Assembly (NCBI GenBank): GCA_963706385.1
Contig: OY970153.1
Location: 186,001 to 250,000, forward strand
Direction: 5' to 3'
DNA from: Poindextera sp963706385
GTDB lineage: Bacteria > Pseudomonadota > Alphaproteobacteria > Caulobacterales > Caulobacteraceae
DNA length: 64,000 bases
In this document: piece after piece, positions 1-8,708 of the stretch
Layout of the letters: the number at the start of each line of letters is the position of its first letter
Numbering within the stretch: the first letter of the stretch is position 1
The notes under the pieces: generated by a model
Told to the model about the DNA's origin: nothing
Seen by the model: only the letters and a program-made list of their open reading frames with translations
Databases searched by the model: none
Position numbers and translations under genes: made by a program

Positions 1-1374
1 GACGCCGCCCGGGCCGCCGCGCTCCAGCACTACGGCCGCGACGAGCCGCTGGCCCAGGACGAGGACGTCCTGGACACCTGGTTCTCCTCGGCGCTGTGGC
101 CGTTCTCGACCCTGGGCTGGCCGGACGAGACCGCCGACCTGAAACGGTTCTACCCGACCCACACCCTGGTCACCGGCTTCGACATCATCTTCTTCTGGGT
201 CGCCCGGATGATGATGATGGGCCTGCACTTCATGGGCGAGGTCCCGTTCCGGCGGGTGTTCATCAACGCCCTGGTGCGCGACGCCGAAGGCGCCAAGATG
301 TCCAAGTCCAAGGGCAATGTGATGGACCCGCTGGAGCTGGTCGACGCCTATGGCGCGGACGCCCTTCGCTTCACCCTGACCGCCATGTCGGGCCAGGCGC
401 GCGACATCAAGCTTTCGACCCAGCGCATTGAAGGTTATCGAAATTTCGGCACCAAGCTGTGGAACGCGGCGCGGTTTTGCCAGGCGAACGGCTGCGCGCG
501 CGTGGCCGGGTTCGATCCGGCCGGGGTCCAGCAGACGATCAACCGCTGGATTCGCGGCGAGACGGCGCGAACCGCGCGCGCGGTGACCGCGGCGCTTGAC
601 GCCTGCGCCTTCAACGAGGCGGCCGACGCCCTCTACCGCTTCATCTGGAACGTGGTCTGCGACTGGCACCTCGAACTGGCCAAGCCGATCCTGAACGGGG
701 CCGACGAGGCGGCCAAGGCCGAGACCCGGGCGATGATCGCCTGGGTGCTGGACCAGTGCCTCAAGCTGCTGCACCCGGTCAGCCCGTTCATCACCGAAGA
801 GCTGTGGCAGCGGCTGGGCGAGAGCGGCCCGGCGCGCGAGGGCCTGTTGATCACCGCGGCCTGGCCGGACTTGCCAGACAGCCACATAGACGCCGAGGCG
901 GCGGGCGAGATCGGTTGGCTGGTCGAATTGGTCAGTGAAATCCGTTCGATAAAGGCGGAAATGAATGTTCCGCAATCGGCCCGTCCGCCCCTGACCCTCA
1001 GCGGCGCGGGCGAAGCCAGCCGCGAGCGGCTGGCGCGGCACCGCGATCTGATCCTGACGCTGGGGCGGCTGTCGTCGGCGGACGAGGCGCCGGCCGCGCC
1101 CGCCGGCGCGGTGCCGTTCGTGATCGGCGAGGCCACCGCCGCGCTGGCCATCGCCGAGTTCATCGACATCGCCGCCGAACGTGCCCGCCTGGCCAAGGAG
1201 ATCGCCGCGCTGGACAGCGACATCGAGCGCACCGCCAAGAAGCTCGGCAACGCCGATTTCGTCGCCCGCGCGCCCGAGGCGGTGGTCGAGGAGAACCGCG
1301 AGCGCCTGGCCGGGGCCGAGGCGGCCAAGGCCAAGCTGAAGGCGGCGCTGACGCGGCTGCGGGCGGTGGGCTGA
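1..1374 (+). CDS. valS: Valine--tRNA ligase, C-terminal part (5' end outside window)
   Basis: This is the C-terminal 457 codons of a class I aminoacyl-tRNA synthetase; the reading frame is open from base 1, so the start lies to the left. Visible family marks are DTWFSSALWP (about codons 24-33), the segment VTGFDIIFFWVARM, and the KMSKSKGN signature at codons 99-106, which binds ATP during valine activation. The alpha-helical anticodon-binding domain follows (about codons 145-300). The last 70 codons are rich in Ala, Glu, Lys and Arg, as expected for the C-terminal coiled coil that contacts tRNA in ValRS. The cytoplasmic enzyme charges tRNA-Val. ValRS rather than IleRS or LeuRS is chosen from the KMSKSKGNV context and the coiled-coil tail. 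Confidence 0.96.
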   Translation, partial: DAARAAALQHYGRDEPLAQDEDVLDTWFSSALWPFSTLGWPDETADLKRFYPTHTLVTGFDIIFFWVARMMMMGLHFMGEVPFRRVFINALVRDAEGAKMSKSKGNVMDPLELVDAYGADALRFTLTAMSGQARDIKLSTQRIEGYRNFGTKLWNAARFCQANGCARVAGFDPAGVQQTINRWIRGETARTARAVTAALDACAFNEAADALYRFIWNVVCDWHLELAKPILNGADEAAKAETRAMIAWVLDQCLKLLHPVSPFITEELWQRLGESGPAREGLLITAAWPDLPDSHIDAEAAGEIGWLVELVSEIRSIKAEMNVPQSARPPLTLSGAGEASRERLARHRDLILTLGRLSSADEAPAAPAGAVPFVIGEATAALAIAEFIDIAAERARLAKEIAALDSDIERTAKKLGNADFVARAPEAVVEENRERLAGAEAAKAKLKAALTRLRAVG

Positions 1375-1466
1375 TCCGGGCCGGCCGGTTTGCATCGCCG
1401 ATCGGCTTATGCTTGTTCAAAGCCGCAGAGGCGCCCGAGCGCGCCTGAACCATCGGAGCCACGCCC

Positions 1467-3221
1467 ATGACCGACGCCCCCGCGCAGGCCAAAACCGCCG
1501 CCTGGCCCGCCATGTCGATCGACCAGGCCCACGCCCTGCTCACCGCGCCGGGCGCGCCGTTCGAGATGGAGGAGGTGGTGGTCCGGGGGATCAGGCTGCG
1601 GAGCTGGAAGAACGCCCCGCCGTCCCTGCGCGCCGTGGTCGAGGCGGGCCGCGCGTTCGGCGAGCGGATCTTCCTGGTGCACGAGGACGAGCGGGTCAGC
1701 TTCGAGGCCTTCTTCCGCGCGGTCTCCGCCCTGGCCCACGAACTGCGCATCCAAGGGGTGGAGAAGGGCGACCGGGTCGCGATCGTCATGCGCAACCTGC
1801 CGGAATGGCCGGTGGCCTTCTATGCGGCGGCGAGCCTCGGGGCGATCGTCACCCCGCTGAACGCCTGGTGGACCGGGCCGGAGCTGGAATACGGCCTGGT
1901 CGATTCCGGGAGCAAGCTCGCCTTCGTCGACGCCGAGCGGCTGGAGCGGCTGCGCGAGCACCTGCATAACTGCCCCGACCTCAAGCGGGTGTTCGTCGCC
2001 CGCGAGCTGGAGGAGGTGAGCCACCCCGAGGTGGTCAAGCTCGAAAGCGTCATCGGCGAGCCGGCGGGCTGGGCCGCGCTGCCCGACCGGCCGCTGCCCG
2101 AGGCCCAGATCGCCCCGGACGACGACGCGACCATCTTCTACACCTCCGGCACCACCGGAAAGCCGAAGGGCGCGCTGGCCAGCCAGCGCAACATCAACTG
2201 CAACATCATGGCCAGCGGCTGCGCGGCGGCCCGCGCGTTCCTGCGGCGCGGCGAGAGCCCGCCGGCGCCCGATCCGGCCGCGCCGCAGCGCTCGACCCTG
2301 ATCTCGGTGCCGTTCTTCCACGCCACCGGCTGTTTCGCGATCCTCAACCCCAGCCTGGTGGCCGGCGGCAAGCTGGTGATGATGCGCAAATGGGATCCGG
2401 TGCGGGCGTTCGAGCTGATCGAGCGCGAGAAGGTCACCTCGGCCGGCGGGGTGCCGACCATCGCCTGGCAGCTGATCGAGCATCCGCGCCGCGGCGAGTT
2501 CGACCTGTCCTCGCTGGAGAGCGTGGCCTACGGCGGCGCGCCCTCGGCCCCGGAGCTGGTGCGCAAGATCGTCGAGACCTTCCCCAAGTCCGCCGCCGGC
2601 AACGGCTGGGGCATGACCGAGACCTCGGCCACCGTCACCACCCACGGGGCGGAGGACTATCAGCACCGCCCCGACAGCTGCGGCCCGCCCGTGCCGGTCG
2701 CCGAGCTGAAGATCATGACCGTCGAGGGCGACCGCGAACTGCCGATCGGCGAGGTCGGCGAGCTGTGGTGCCGCGGCCCGCAGGTGGTCAGGGGCTATTG
2801 GAACAAGCCGGAGGCCACCGCCCAGACCTTCGTCGACGGCTGGGTCAAGACCGGCGACCTGGCGCGGCTCGACGCCGAGGGCTTCTGCTACATCATCGAC
2901 CGGGCCAAGGACATGCTGATCCGGGGCGGCGAGAACATCTACTGCATCGAGGTCGAGAACGCGCTCTACGACCATCCGGCGGTGATGGACGCCGCGGTGG
3001 TGGGCATTCCGCACAAGACGCTGGGCGAGGAGCCCGGCGCGGTGGTCACGCTGAAGCCCGACGCGAAGGCCACCGAGGCCGAGCTGCGCGGCTTCGTCGC
3101 CGACCGGCTGGCGGCGTTCAAGGTGCCGGTCAAGGTGGTGTTCTGGCACGAGACCCTGCCGCGCAACGCCAACGGCAAGATCCTCAAGAACGACCTGAAG
3201 AAGATCTTCATCGAGGGGTGA
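1467..3221 (+). CDS. Class I adenylate-forming enzyme (acyl-CoA synthetase/AMP-dependent ligase)
   Basis: A 584-residue ANL-superfamily enzyme that should activate a carboxylic acid to acyl-AMP and transfer it to CoA. The phosphate-binding P-loop TIFYTSGTTGKPKG is at residues 222-235, the GWGMTETSA motif near 380-388, the hinge and core motif DRAKDMLIRGGENIY near 478-492, and the C-terminal catalytic Lys lies in NANGKILK near residue 571. The N-terminal domain is a little longer than in short-chain acetyl-CoA synthetases, which suggests a medium- or long-chain fatty acid or aromatic acid substrate. The ATG start follows a GGAG sequence. It stands about 90 bp downstream of valS and 10 bp upstream of tlyA. 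The substrate cannot be read from sequence. Confidence 0.9.
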   Translation: MTDAPAQAKTAAWPAMSIDQAHALLTAPGAPFEMEEVVVRGIRLRSWKNAPPSLRAVVEAGRAFGERIFLVHEDERVSFEAFFRAVSALAHELRIQGVEKGDRVAIVMRNLPEWPVAFYAAASLGAIVTPLNAWWTGPELEYGLVDSGSKLAFVDAERLERLREHLHNCPDLKRVFVARELEEVSHPEVVKLESVIGEPAGWAALPDRPLPEAQIAPDDDATIFYTSGTTGKPKGALASQRNINCNIMASGCAAARAFLRRGESPPAPDPAAPQRSTLISVPFFHATGCFAILNPSLVAGGKLVMMRKWDPVRAFELIEREKVTSAGGVPTIAWQLIEHPRRGEFDLSSLESVAYGGAPSAPELVRKIVETFPKSAAGNGWGMTETSATVTTHGAEDYQHRPDSCGPPVPVAELKIMTVEGDRELPIGEVGELWCRGPQVVRGYWNKPEATAQTFVDGWVKTGDLARLDAEGFCYIIDRAKDMLIRGGENIYCIEVENALYDHPAVMDAAVVGIPHKTLGEEPGAVVTLKPDAKATEAELRGFVADRLAAFKVPVKVVFWHETLPRNANGKILKNDLKKIFIEG

Positions 3222-3231
3222 GGCCGCCGCC

Positions 3232-3963
3232 GTGACCCAGGTGCGCGCCGACGTGCTGCTGGTCCGGCGCGGCCTGTTCGAAAGCCGGGCCAAGGCCAGG
3301 GCGGCGATCGAGGCCGGCGGGGTGGTCGCGGGCGGCGTCCCGATCGCCCGCGCCGCGCAGATGCTCGACCCCGAGGCCGAAATCCTCGCCGCGCCGGCCC
3401 ACCCCTTCGTCGGCCGCGGGGCGCTGAAGCTGGATCATGCGCTGAGCCTCTGGCCCGTGCCGATCGAGGGCCGGGTGGCGCTGGACATCGGCGCCTCCAC
3501 CGGCGGCTTCGCCGAGGTCTGCCTGACGCGGGGCGCGGCGCGCGTCTACGCGGTCGACGTCGGCCGCGGCCAGCTTCACCCCAGGCTCGCCGCCGATCCT
3601 CGGCTGGTCGATCTGTCCGAAACCGACGCGCGGGCCTTGACCGCCGAACTGGTCCCCGAGCCGCCGTCGCTGCTGGTCTGCGACGTCAGCTTCATCGGCC
3701 TGGCCAAGGCCCTGCCGGCGGCCCTGGCGCTGGCCGCGCCGGGCGCGGACCTGATCTGTCTGGTCAAGCCGCAGTTCGAGCTCGGCCCCGAGGCGGTGGG
3801 CAAGGGCGGGGCGGTCCGCGATCCCGCCGCCCGGCAAGCCGCGGTCGAGGCCGTCGGCGCCTGGCTCAAGGCCCAGGGCTGGACCGTGCGGGCCAGCGTC
3901 GAGAGCCCGATCCGCGGCGGCGACGGCGCGATCGAACACCTGGTCTGGGCGCGTCGGGCTTGA
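3232..3963 (+). CDS. tlyA: TlyA-family rRNA 2'-O-methyltransferase
   Basis: A 243-residue protein with the TlyA layout: an N-terminal S4 RNA-binding domain (residues 1-60, containing ESRAKARAAIEAGGV) followed by an FtsJ-type Rossmann methyltransferase. The SAM-binding motif is LDIGASTGGFAE. The segments RGALKLDHAL, CDVSFIGL and LVKPQFELGPEAVGKGG supply the Lys-Asp-Lys residues expected of 2'-O-methyltransferases. Members methylate ribose in 16S and/or 23S rRNA; older annotations call them haemolysin A. The start is GTG, 10 bp after the preceding ligase stop, which suggests cotranscription. Confidence 0.93.
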   Translation: MTQVRADVLLVRRGLFESRAKARAAIEAGGVVAGGVPIARAAQMLDPEAEILAAPAHPFVGRGALKLDHALSLWPVPIEGRVALDIGASTGGFAEVCLTRGAARVYAVDVGRGQLHPRLAADPRLVDLSETDARALTAELVPEPPSLLVCDVSFIGLAKALPAALALAAPGADLICLVKPQFELGPEAVGKGGAVRDPAARQAAVEAVGAWLKAQGWTVRASVESPIRGGDGAIEHLVWARRA

Positions 3964-4050
3964 GAACCTTCCCCATTGGCGGAAGTGGGAAGGGCTTCGT
4001 AAGTTAGAGCGAGATGAATTCAGGTATAAATCACTATACTGATCCGCTCG

Positions 4051-4068
4051 TCCCGGCGAATGCCGGGA
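4051..4068. repeat. Short palindrome, likely a repeat-family remnant or terminator
   Basis: A perfect hairpin: a 7-bp stem (TCCCGGC/GCCGGGA) with a 4-base GAAT loop. It sits between the convergent tlyA and glycine-zipper genes, where a bidirectional terminator would be useful, although no T-run follows. The same core recurs at about 34,096 and in the inverted repeat at 38,193-38,304. Confidence 0.6.
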
Positions 4069-4110
4069 TGATCGGGTGAGATACTTGAATCAACCTAAAC
4101 TCAGCATGCA

Positions 4111-4626
4111 TTAGTCCGTCACGCGCCAGTGGCCGTGGCGGTCGCGGCAGGCCTCGACCCGGTCGCGCTGGATGCTGCCGTCCGGGAAATAGACCCGGCT
4201 CTCGACCATGGCGCAGCGATGGTCGCGGTCGGCGTCGTCGTAGGGCGCATCATAGCGGTCGTCATAGGCCGGCGGCGGGCCGCTGGTCTGATTGTACTGG
4301 TTCGGATCGCAGGCCGCGGTCGCGCCGCCGACGGCGGCCCCGCCGGCCGCGCCGACCGCCCCGCCGATCAGGGCCCCGCCGGTGCGTCCGCCGCCGTGGG
4401 CGAGGTTGGAGCCCAGCACCGCGCCGCCGATGGCGCCCAGCACCCCGCCGGCCACCTCGCGATCGGTCTTATCGCGCTGGCAGGGGTTGTAGTAGGTCCC
4501 GGTCTGCTCGTCGTAGGCCGATTGCTGGGCCGAGGCGGCGCCGGGCGCGGCGACGGCGCCGGCCAGGGTCATGGCGGCGACGGCGGCGGCGAAGCTGGCC
4601 TTGCCGATGCTCGAACGCAGGCTCAT
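4111..4626 (-). CDS. Glycine-zipper envelope protein
   Basis: A 171-residue exported protein. The ATG at 4626 is chosen because the strong ribosome-binding sequence AGAAGGAGAG precedes it and it begins with a clear signal peptide (Arg/Lys start, Ala-rich core, cleavage near AASA-QQ at about residue 31); the frame is open further upstream but without such a signal. The middle (about residues 50-95) is a glycine-zipper segment with repeated GGxxG patterns that can form two close-packed membrane helices, as in the 17-kDa surface antigen and Rickettsia-type outer-membrane lipoproteins. No lipobox Cys is evident. The C-terminal 70 residues are Asp/Tyr-rich and contain several Cys and Arg. An outer-membrane or periplasmic location is likely; the function is unknown. 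Confidence 0.75.
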   Translation of the reverse strand: MSLRSSIGKASFAAAVAAMTLAGAVAAPGAASAQQSAYDEQTGTYYNPCQRDKTDREVAGGVLGAIGGAVLGSNLAHGGGRTGGALIGGAVGAAGGAAVGGATAACDPNQYNQTSGPPPAYDDRYDAPYDDADRDHRCAMVESRVYFPDGSIQRDRVEACRDRHGHWRVTD

Positions 4627-4817
4627 CGAAACTCTCCTTCTGGGCCGGGCCGGACGCGGCGCCGGCGATTCGGCGAAGCTGATCGTCCCATCACCATGGA
4701 CGGGCGAATCTGAACAAGGCTTGAGCAGGCCATTCATCTTCGTCAATTTTGCGTCACTCAAACCCCCGGCGCGGCGTGACGCTGGCCTTGGCCGGTTCGG
4801 CGACCTACACAGGCCCG

Positions 4818-6071
4818 GTGACCGCCTCCAACGCGCCCGCGCCGCGCACCCTGCTGATCGAGGCCATCGGCGCCCAGGGCGACGGCCTGGCCGCCGGGCC
4901 GATCTATGCGCCCCTGACCCTGCCGGGCGAGCTGGTCAGCGCCAGCGTCTCGGGCGAGCGGGCCGAGCTGGTCGAAATCCTCGAGCCCAGCCCCGATCGC
5001 GTGCCCGCGCCCTGTCCGCATTTCGGCGACTGCGGCGGCTGCGCTTTGCAGCACTGGGCCAGCGCGCCGTATCTGGCCTGGAAGGGCGAGCTGGTGCGCC
5101 AGGCGCTGGCGCGCGAGGCGATCGAGACCGAGATCGCGCCGACGCTCGCCACCCCGCCCGGTGTGCGCCGGCGGCTGGCCCTGCACGCGCGCCGCGACGG
5201 CGGCCGGGTCAGGCTCGGGTTCAAGGCGCGCCGCTCCTGGCGGCTGGTCGAGATCCACGCGTGCGAGATCGCCGAGCCGAGGCTGGTGGCGGCCCTGTCG
5301 GCGCTGAAGGCCCTGGCCGAGCCGTTTTTCCAGCATCCCAAGTCGGCGCCGAGCCTGCACGTGACCTGGACCGCCTCAGGGCTCGACGTCGACGTCACCG
5401 GGGTCGAGCGCCGGAGCGGGGGCCTTTCCGCCGACGCGCGGGTGCGGGCGGCCCGGGCCGCGGCGGTCGGCGACATCGCCCGCGTCACCCTGGCCGGCGA
5501 GCCGATCTACCAGGCGCGACCGCCGATGGTGCGCGTCGGCCCGGCCACGCTCGCCCTGCCAGCCGGCGGCTTTTTGCAGGCCTCCGCCGAGGCCGAGGCG
5601 GCGATGGGCCAGGTGGTGACGGGCGCGCTCGCCGGCGCCTCGCGGGTGGCCGACCTGTTCTGCGGGGTGGGAACCTTCAGCTTCCGCCTGGCCCAGACCG
5701 CCGCCGTCCAGGCCGCCGACGCCTCCGAGCCGGCGATCCGGGCGCTCAAGCAGGCGATCGGCTCCGCGCCCGGCCTGAAGGCGATCACCGCCGAGACGCG
5801 CGATCTGACGCGCCGGCCGCTGCTGGCGATGGAGATGAAGCGGCTGGACGCGGTGGTGTTCGACCCGCCCCGCGCCGGGGCGGCCGAACAGGCGCGCGAG
5901 ATCGCCGCCTCCAAGGTCCCGCTCGCCGTCGGCGTCTCGTGCAATCCCGCCACCTTCGCCCGCGACGCGCGGATATTGGTCGACGCCGGCTTCACACTGA
6001 GCCAGGTCCACCCGATCGACCAGTTCCTCTGGTCGCCGCACGTCGAGCTGGTCGGGGTGTTTCGGCGGTAG
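4818..6071 (+). CDS. RumA/RlmD-type RNA (uracil-5-)-methyltransferase
   Basis: About 417 residues from a GTG at 4818; the frame stays open to a TTG at 4749, so the start is uncertain. Family features: an N-terminal TRAM-like segment (IEAIGAQGDGLA), a [4Fe-4S] site made by CPHFGDCGGC plus a later Cys in IHACEIAEP, the SAM motif ADLFCGVGTFSF, the DPPRAG motif, and the catalytic nucleophile Cys in GVSCNPATFARD. It should methylate C5 of a uridine in 23S rRNA or tRNA. Divergent from the glycine-zipper gene, so the 190 bp between them must hold both promoters. The repeat at 6101 begins 30 bp after its stop. Confidence 0.88.
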   Translation: MTASNAPAPRTLLIEAIGAQGDGLAAGPIYAPLTLPGELVSASVSGERAELVEILEPSPDRVPAPCPHFGDCGGCALQHWASAPYLAWKGELVRQALAREAIETEIAPTLATPPGVRRRLALHARRDGGRVRLGFKARRSWRLVEIHACEIAEPRLVAALSALKALAEPFFQHPKSAPSLHVTWTASGLDVDVTGVERRSGGLSADARVRAARAAAVGDIARVTLAGEPIYQARPPMVRVGPATLALPAGGFLQASAEAEAAMGQVVTGALAGASRVADLFCGVGTFSFRLAQTAAVQAADASEPAIRALKQAIGSAPGLKAITAETRDLTRRPLLAMEMKRLDAVVFDPPRAGAAEQAREIAASKVPLAVGVSCNPATFARDARILVDAGFTLSQVHPIDQFLWSPHVELVGVFRR

Positions 6072-6100
6072 GGATTCTTAAGTTCCACTCGCTCCGGCGC

Positions 6101-6316
6101 AAAAACCCTCTCCCGGCGGGAGAGGGAGGGGCCCACCGAAGGTGGGAGGGTGAGGGGCTACGGCCTTGGCAGCTTGCGTTCCGCAAGGATCGGCCTTCCG
6201 GCCCCGCGTCTTGGCCTGCGTCGCAACGATGCGCGAAAATGGTTCGCGCGGTAGCCCCTCACCCTCCCACGCCTTCGGCGCGGGCCCCGCCCTCTCCCCT
6301 CCGGGAGAGGGTTTTT
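6101..6316. repeat. Long inverted repeat element between convergent genes
   Basis: A large imperfect palindrome. The left arm (6101-6160) begins AAAAACCCTCTCCCGGCGGG and ends in GGGTGAGGGGCTAC. The right arm (6251-6316) is its reverse complement and ends with GGGAGAGGG followed by six T. The outermost segments are themselves small hairpins, so the element can end transcription from both flanking genes. Its outer T-run overlaps the TAA stop (6316-6318) of the radical SAM gene. The same family recurs at 23,792-23,995 and, in frame, inside glyS. Confidence 0.85.
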
Positions 6317-7389
6317 TAGAACAGCTCCATCTGGTCCCCGGCCTTGGGCGGCGGGCGGAAGTGGTCCAGGCTCAGCAGTTCGATCGGCCGGTCGAGGCCG
6401 AACTTGCGGCGGGCGATCTGGAACCGCCGTGACAACAGCTCGGCGATCGGCCCCTCGCCGCGCATCCGCTTGCCCCAGGTCGGATCGTAGTCCTTGCCGC
6501 CGCGCATCTGGCGCACCAGCGACATCACCCGCGCGGCGCGGTCCGGCTGCTCGGCCGCCAGCCATTCGCGGAACAGGTCCTTGATCTCCAGCGGCAGGCG
6601 CAGGGCGGTGTAGTAGGCGCCGACCGCGCCGGCCTGGGCCGCCCGCTCCAGGATCGCCTCCATCTCGTGGTCGTTCAGGCCCGGGATCATCGGCGCGGCC
6701 CCGACCAGCACCGGCGCCCCGGCGGCGGCGAGCTGGGCGATGGCCTCGATCCGCCGCTCCGGCGTCGAGGCGCGCGGCTCCATCGCCCGCGCCAGCTTGC
6801 GGTCGAGCGTGGTCACCGACACCGCGACCACCACCAGGTTTTTCGCCGCCATCGGCGCCAGGATGTCGATGTCGCGGGTGACCAGCACGCTCTTGGTGGT
6901 GATGCCCAGCGGGTGGTTGAACCGGGCGAGCACCCCCAGCACCGCGCGGGTGATTTGCAGGCGCTTTTCGACCGGCTGGTAGGGGTCGGTGTTGGCGCCC
7001 AGCTGCACCCGCGCCGGCCGATAGCCGGGCCTGCCCAGCTCCCGCTCCAAAAGCCGCGCCGCCTCGGGCTTGAAATAGAGCTTGGTCTCGAAATCCAGAC
7101 CCGGCGAGAGGCCGAGATAGGCGTGGGTCGGCCGCGCATAGCAGTAGATGCAGCCGTGCTCGCAGCCGCGATAGGGATTGATCGAGCGGTCGAAGCCGAT
7201 GTCGGGGCTGTCGTTGCGGGTCAGGATCACCCGCGCCGCCTCGGCCGTCAGGCTGGTGTCGCGGCGTTCGGGCTGCGGATCGTCCTCGGCCCAGCCGTCA
7301 TCGAACGCGCCCCGGGCGAAGGCCTCGAAGCGCCCCGAACTGTTCGACCGCGCCGCGCGTCCGCGGGCGAAGGCGGGGAGGGAGGTCAT
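6316..7389 (-). CDS. PA0069-family radical SAM protein
   Basis: A 357-residue radical SAM protein of the group related to spore photoproduct lyase (PA0069/Rv2578c type). The CxxxCxxC cluster motif is read as CEHGCIYC at about residues 76-83, preceded by the family-typical SINPYRG. Other conserved stretches are ARPTHAYLGLSPG, LGANTDPYQPVEK, GITTKSVLVTRD, and a C-terminal zone containing WGKRMRGEGP. The substrate of this family is not established, and nothing nearby suggests one. The stop codon lies in the edge of the palindromic element at 6101-6316. The N-terminal 50 residues are Arg/Asp-rich and probably disordered. Confidence 0.9.
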   Translation of the reverse strand: MTSLPAFARGRAARSNSSGRFEAFARGAFDDGWAEDDPQPERRDTSLTAEAARVILTRNDSPDIGFDRSINPYRGCEHGCIYCYARPTHAYLGLSPGLDFETKLYFKPEAARLLERELGRPGYRPARVQLGANTDPYQPVEKRLQITRAVLGVLARFNHPLGITTKSVLVTRDIDILAPMAAKNLVVVAVSVTTLDRKLARAMEPRASTPERRIEAIAQLAAAGAPVLVGAAPMIPGLNDHEMEAILERAAQAGAVGAYYTALRLPLEIKDLFREWLAAEQPDRAARVMSLVRQMRGGKDYDPTWGKRMRGEGPIAELLSRRFQIARRKFGLDRPIELLSLDHFRPPPKAGDQMELF

Positions 7390-7640
7390 CAGGGGAGGAT
7401 AGGGGAGGGCCTGGAACGAAACAAGAACTATTGGGCACGGAGGGCGATATTATATCTCGCGCACTCAATCGAGTTGGTCCGACAATTCGCCATAAACGTT
7501 TCGGAGGCGCGGTGAGATTTTCCCGTAATAGATTGATATTGCTTTGATTGTTGTGACATGGTATGGTTTTTCGTATCACCGGCTTGGTGAATCCATCGTG
7601 ATATGGTAGGACTTCATCCGAACAAGCGGACCTATTGATC

Positions 7641-8306
7641 ATGACTGACAACGATCCAATCGAACGCGCGAAGGCCGACAGAGCTGACGTGGCGCGCCAG
7701 ATCAGCCAGTTTGACACTGAAATTGCCAGGTTGAACCAATTGAGGTTGGCTCAAGTGCAGCAGCGCGACCGCCTCAATGCGTTCATCGAGCTTTATGCCA
7801 AGTACACGGTACCGACTGAAGAACCGCCCACGATCGCGGTTGTTACCGAACCGATTGTTGGAAGTGCCGCCGCAGCAGTTGCGCTGTCAGTACAGACCGA
7901 GAATTTGAAGCCAGCCGGAGAAACGCCCAGGGGCAGCAGCGAGCCGAAGGCCAAGCCAAGACGGCGAAAGCCTATTGCAAGGAAGCCCAAAAATATTCCG
8001 TCGATGCCCGATATGATCAAGACGTCACTCTTGGATGCACAGGTTCACGGCGTCCACGGATTGTCGCCGCGACAAATGCAGGAGTTTATCGCGAAACGCT
8101 GGTGGCCCTACGTCAAGGCCGCGCAGATTAGCCCGATCGCGTGGCGCATGTTTGATCGCGGCGAGCTTCGCAAGGAGGGCGACGTCTACATGCTCCCCGA
8201 CGAGGCCGGGACGGCACCTCTTCCAAGTGTTAGCGCGGAAGAACTCCGTGAGCTTCAGGAGCGCGAAATCGTTTCCTTGCACACCAAAGCAAATGGAGAA
8301 GCCTAA
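7641..8306 (+). CDS. Uncharacterised protein, coiled coil plus probable winged-helix end
   Basis: A 221-residue protein I do not recognise. ATG 7641 is preferred over a TTG six bases earlier. Residues 1-50 are charged and heptad-like (AKADRADVARQISQFDTEI, then LNQLRLAQVQQRD), consistent with a coiled coil. Residues 60-120 are low in complexity and basic (KPRRRKPIARKPK). Residues 125-190 look like a small folded domain with LSPRQMQEFI, RWWPYVKAAQI and a Leu/Tyr-rich end, resembling a winged helix. Codon use is less GC-biased than in neighbouring genes, and AT-rich DNA (7,430-7,640) precedes it. A DNA-binding role is a guess from the basic linker and helical C-terminus. Confidence 0.7.
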   Translation: MTDNDPIERAKADRADVARQISQFDTEIARLNQLRLAQVQQRDRLNAFIELYAKYTVPTEEPPTIAVVTEPIVGSAAAAVALSVQTENLKPAGETPRGSSEPKAKPRRRKPIARKPKNIPSMPDMIKTSLLDAQVHGVHGLSPRQMQEFIAKRWWPYVKAAQISPIAWRMFDRGELRKEGDVYMLPDEAGTAPLPSVSAEELRELQEREIVSLHTKANGEA

Positions 8307-8708
8307 ATGGCTCGCCTCTCCATAATCAGATCCCCCCACGGGGAAACCGGGGGTGTGGCGCCCCGGCTTCATATCAACCGTCTAGTGGAAGTGTAGCAGC
8401 CCCGTGCCAGGGGCTCGAAAGGGGCATGGGGCACATGACATAGTGCCAGACACACGCCACAGCCTCTACGCCCGGACCTGGGGTCCGGGCGTATGCAGGC
8501 TAGCACATTATGTTTGACGATGGAATCCCTTCACCTCGTTGGTTAATCCCTTACGTCCCGGATCGGAACGTATCGAGAATGACGACGCCCAACTCCCCCG
8601 CCCCCATAGCCATCCGCGCCATCTCCCCCTAGGCTGAGGCCGGCCCATGAAAACCGGCCACGCCGGGCCTCGGTTCGGCGATCAGGACATGATGGGAGCG
8701 GAACGATC
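8307..8708. other. Hairpin-rich non-coding stretch, candidate structured RNA
   Basis: About 400 bases without a convincing gene. It holds a hairpin at 8399-8432 (10-bp stem GCCCCGTGCC/GGCATGGGGC with one G-U pair), CCCC/GGGG pairing possibilities at 8328-8361, and a perfect 11-bp stem with a 3-base loop at 8468-8492. A 29-codon frame (8307-8396) starts directly after the preceding stop but has no separate ribosome-binding site. The second half (8,500-8,700) has no feature I can name beyond presumably carrying the promoter for the acyl-CoA synthetase gene. Confidence 0.5.
8468..8492. terminator. Strong hairpin, possible terminator
   Basis: A perfect 11-bp stem (ACGCCCGGACC/GGTCCGGGCGT) closing a TGG loop. 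It has no following T-run, so intrinsic termination would be weak; it may instead be the 3' end of a small RNA or a 3'-UTR stabiliser. Confidence 0.5.

Noticed and set aside
1407..3293. Very long minus-strand frame opposite the first adenylate-forming enzyme
   Set aside because: Shadow frame of a GC-rich gene: His/Gly/Arg-rich translation with no motif, whereas the plus strand has full ANL motifs. The same reasoning removes the other long antisense frames, such as those opposite the ETF-ubiquinone oxidoreductase, ppdK and the TPR lipoprotein.
8307..8396. 29-codon frame beginning directly after the orphan gene stop
   Set aside because: No separate ribosome-binding site and it overlaps strong RNA hairpins; not listed as a gene.
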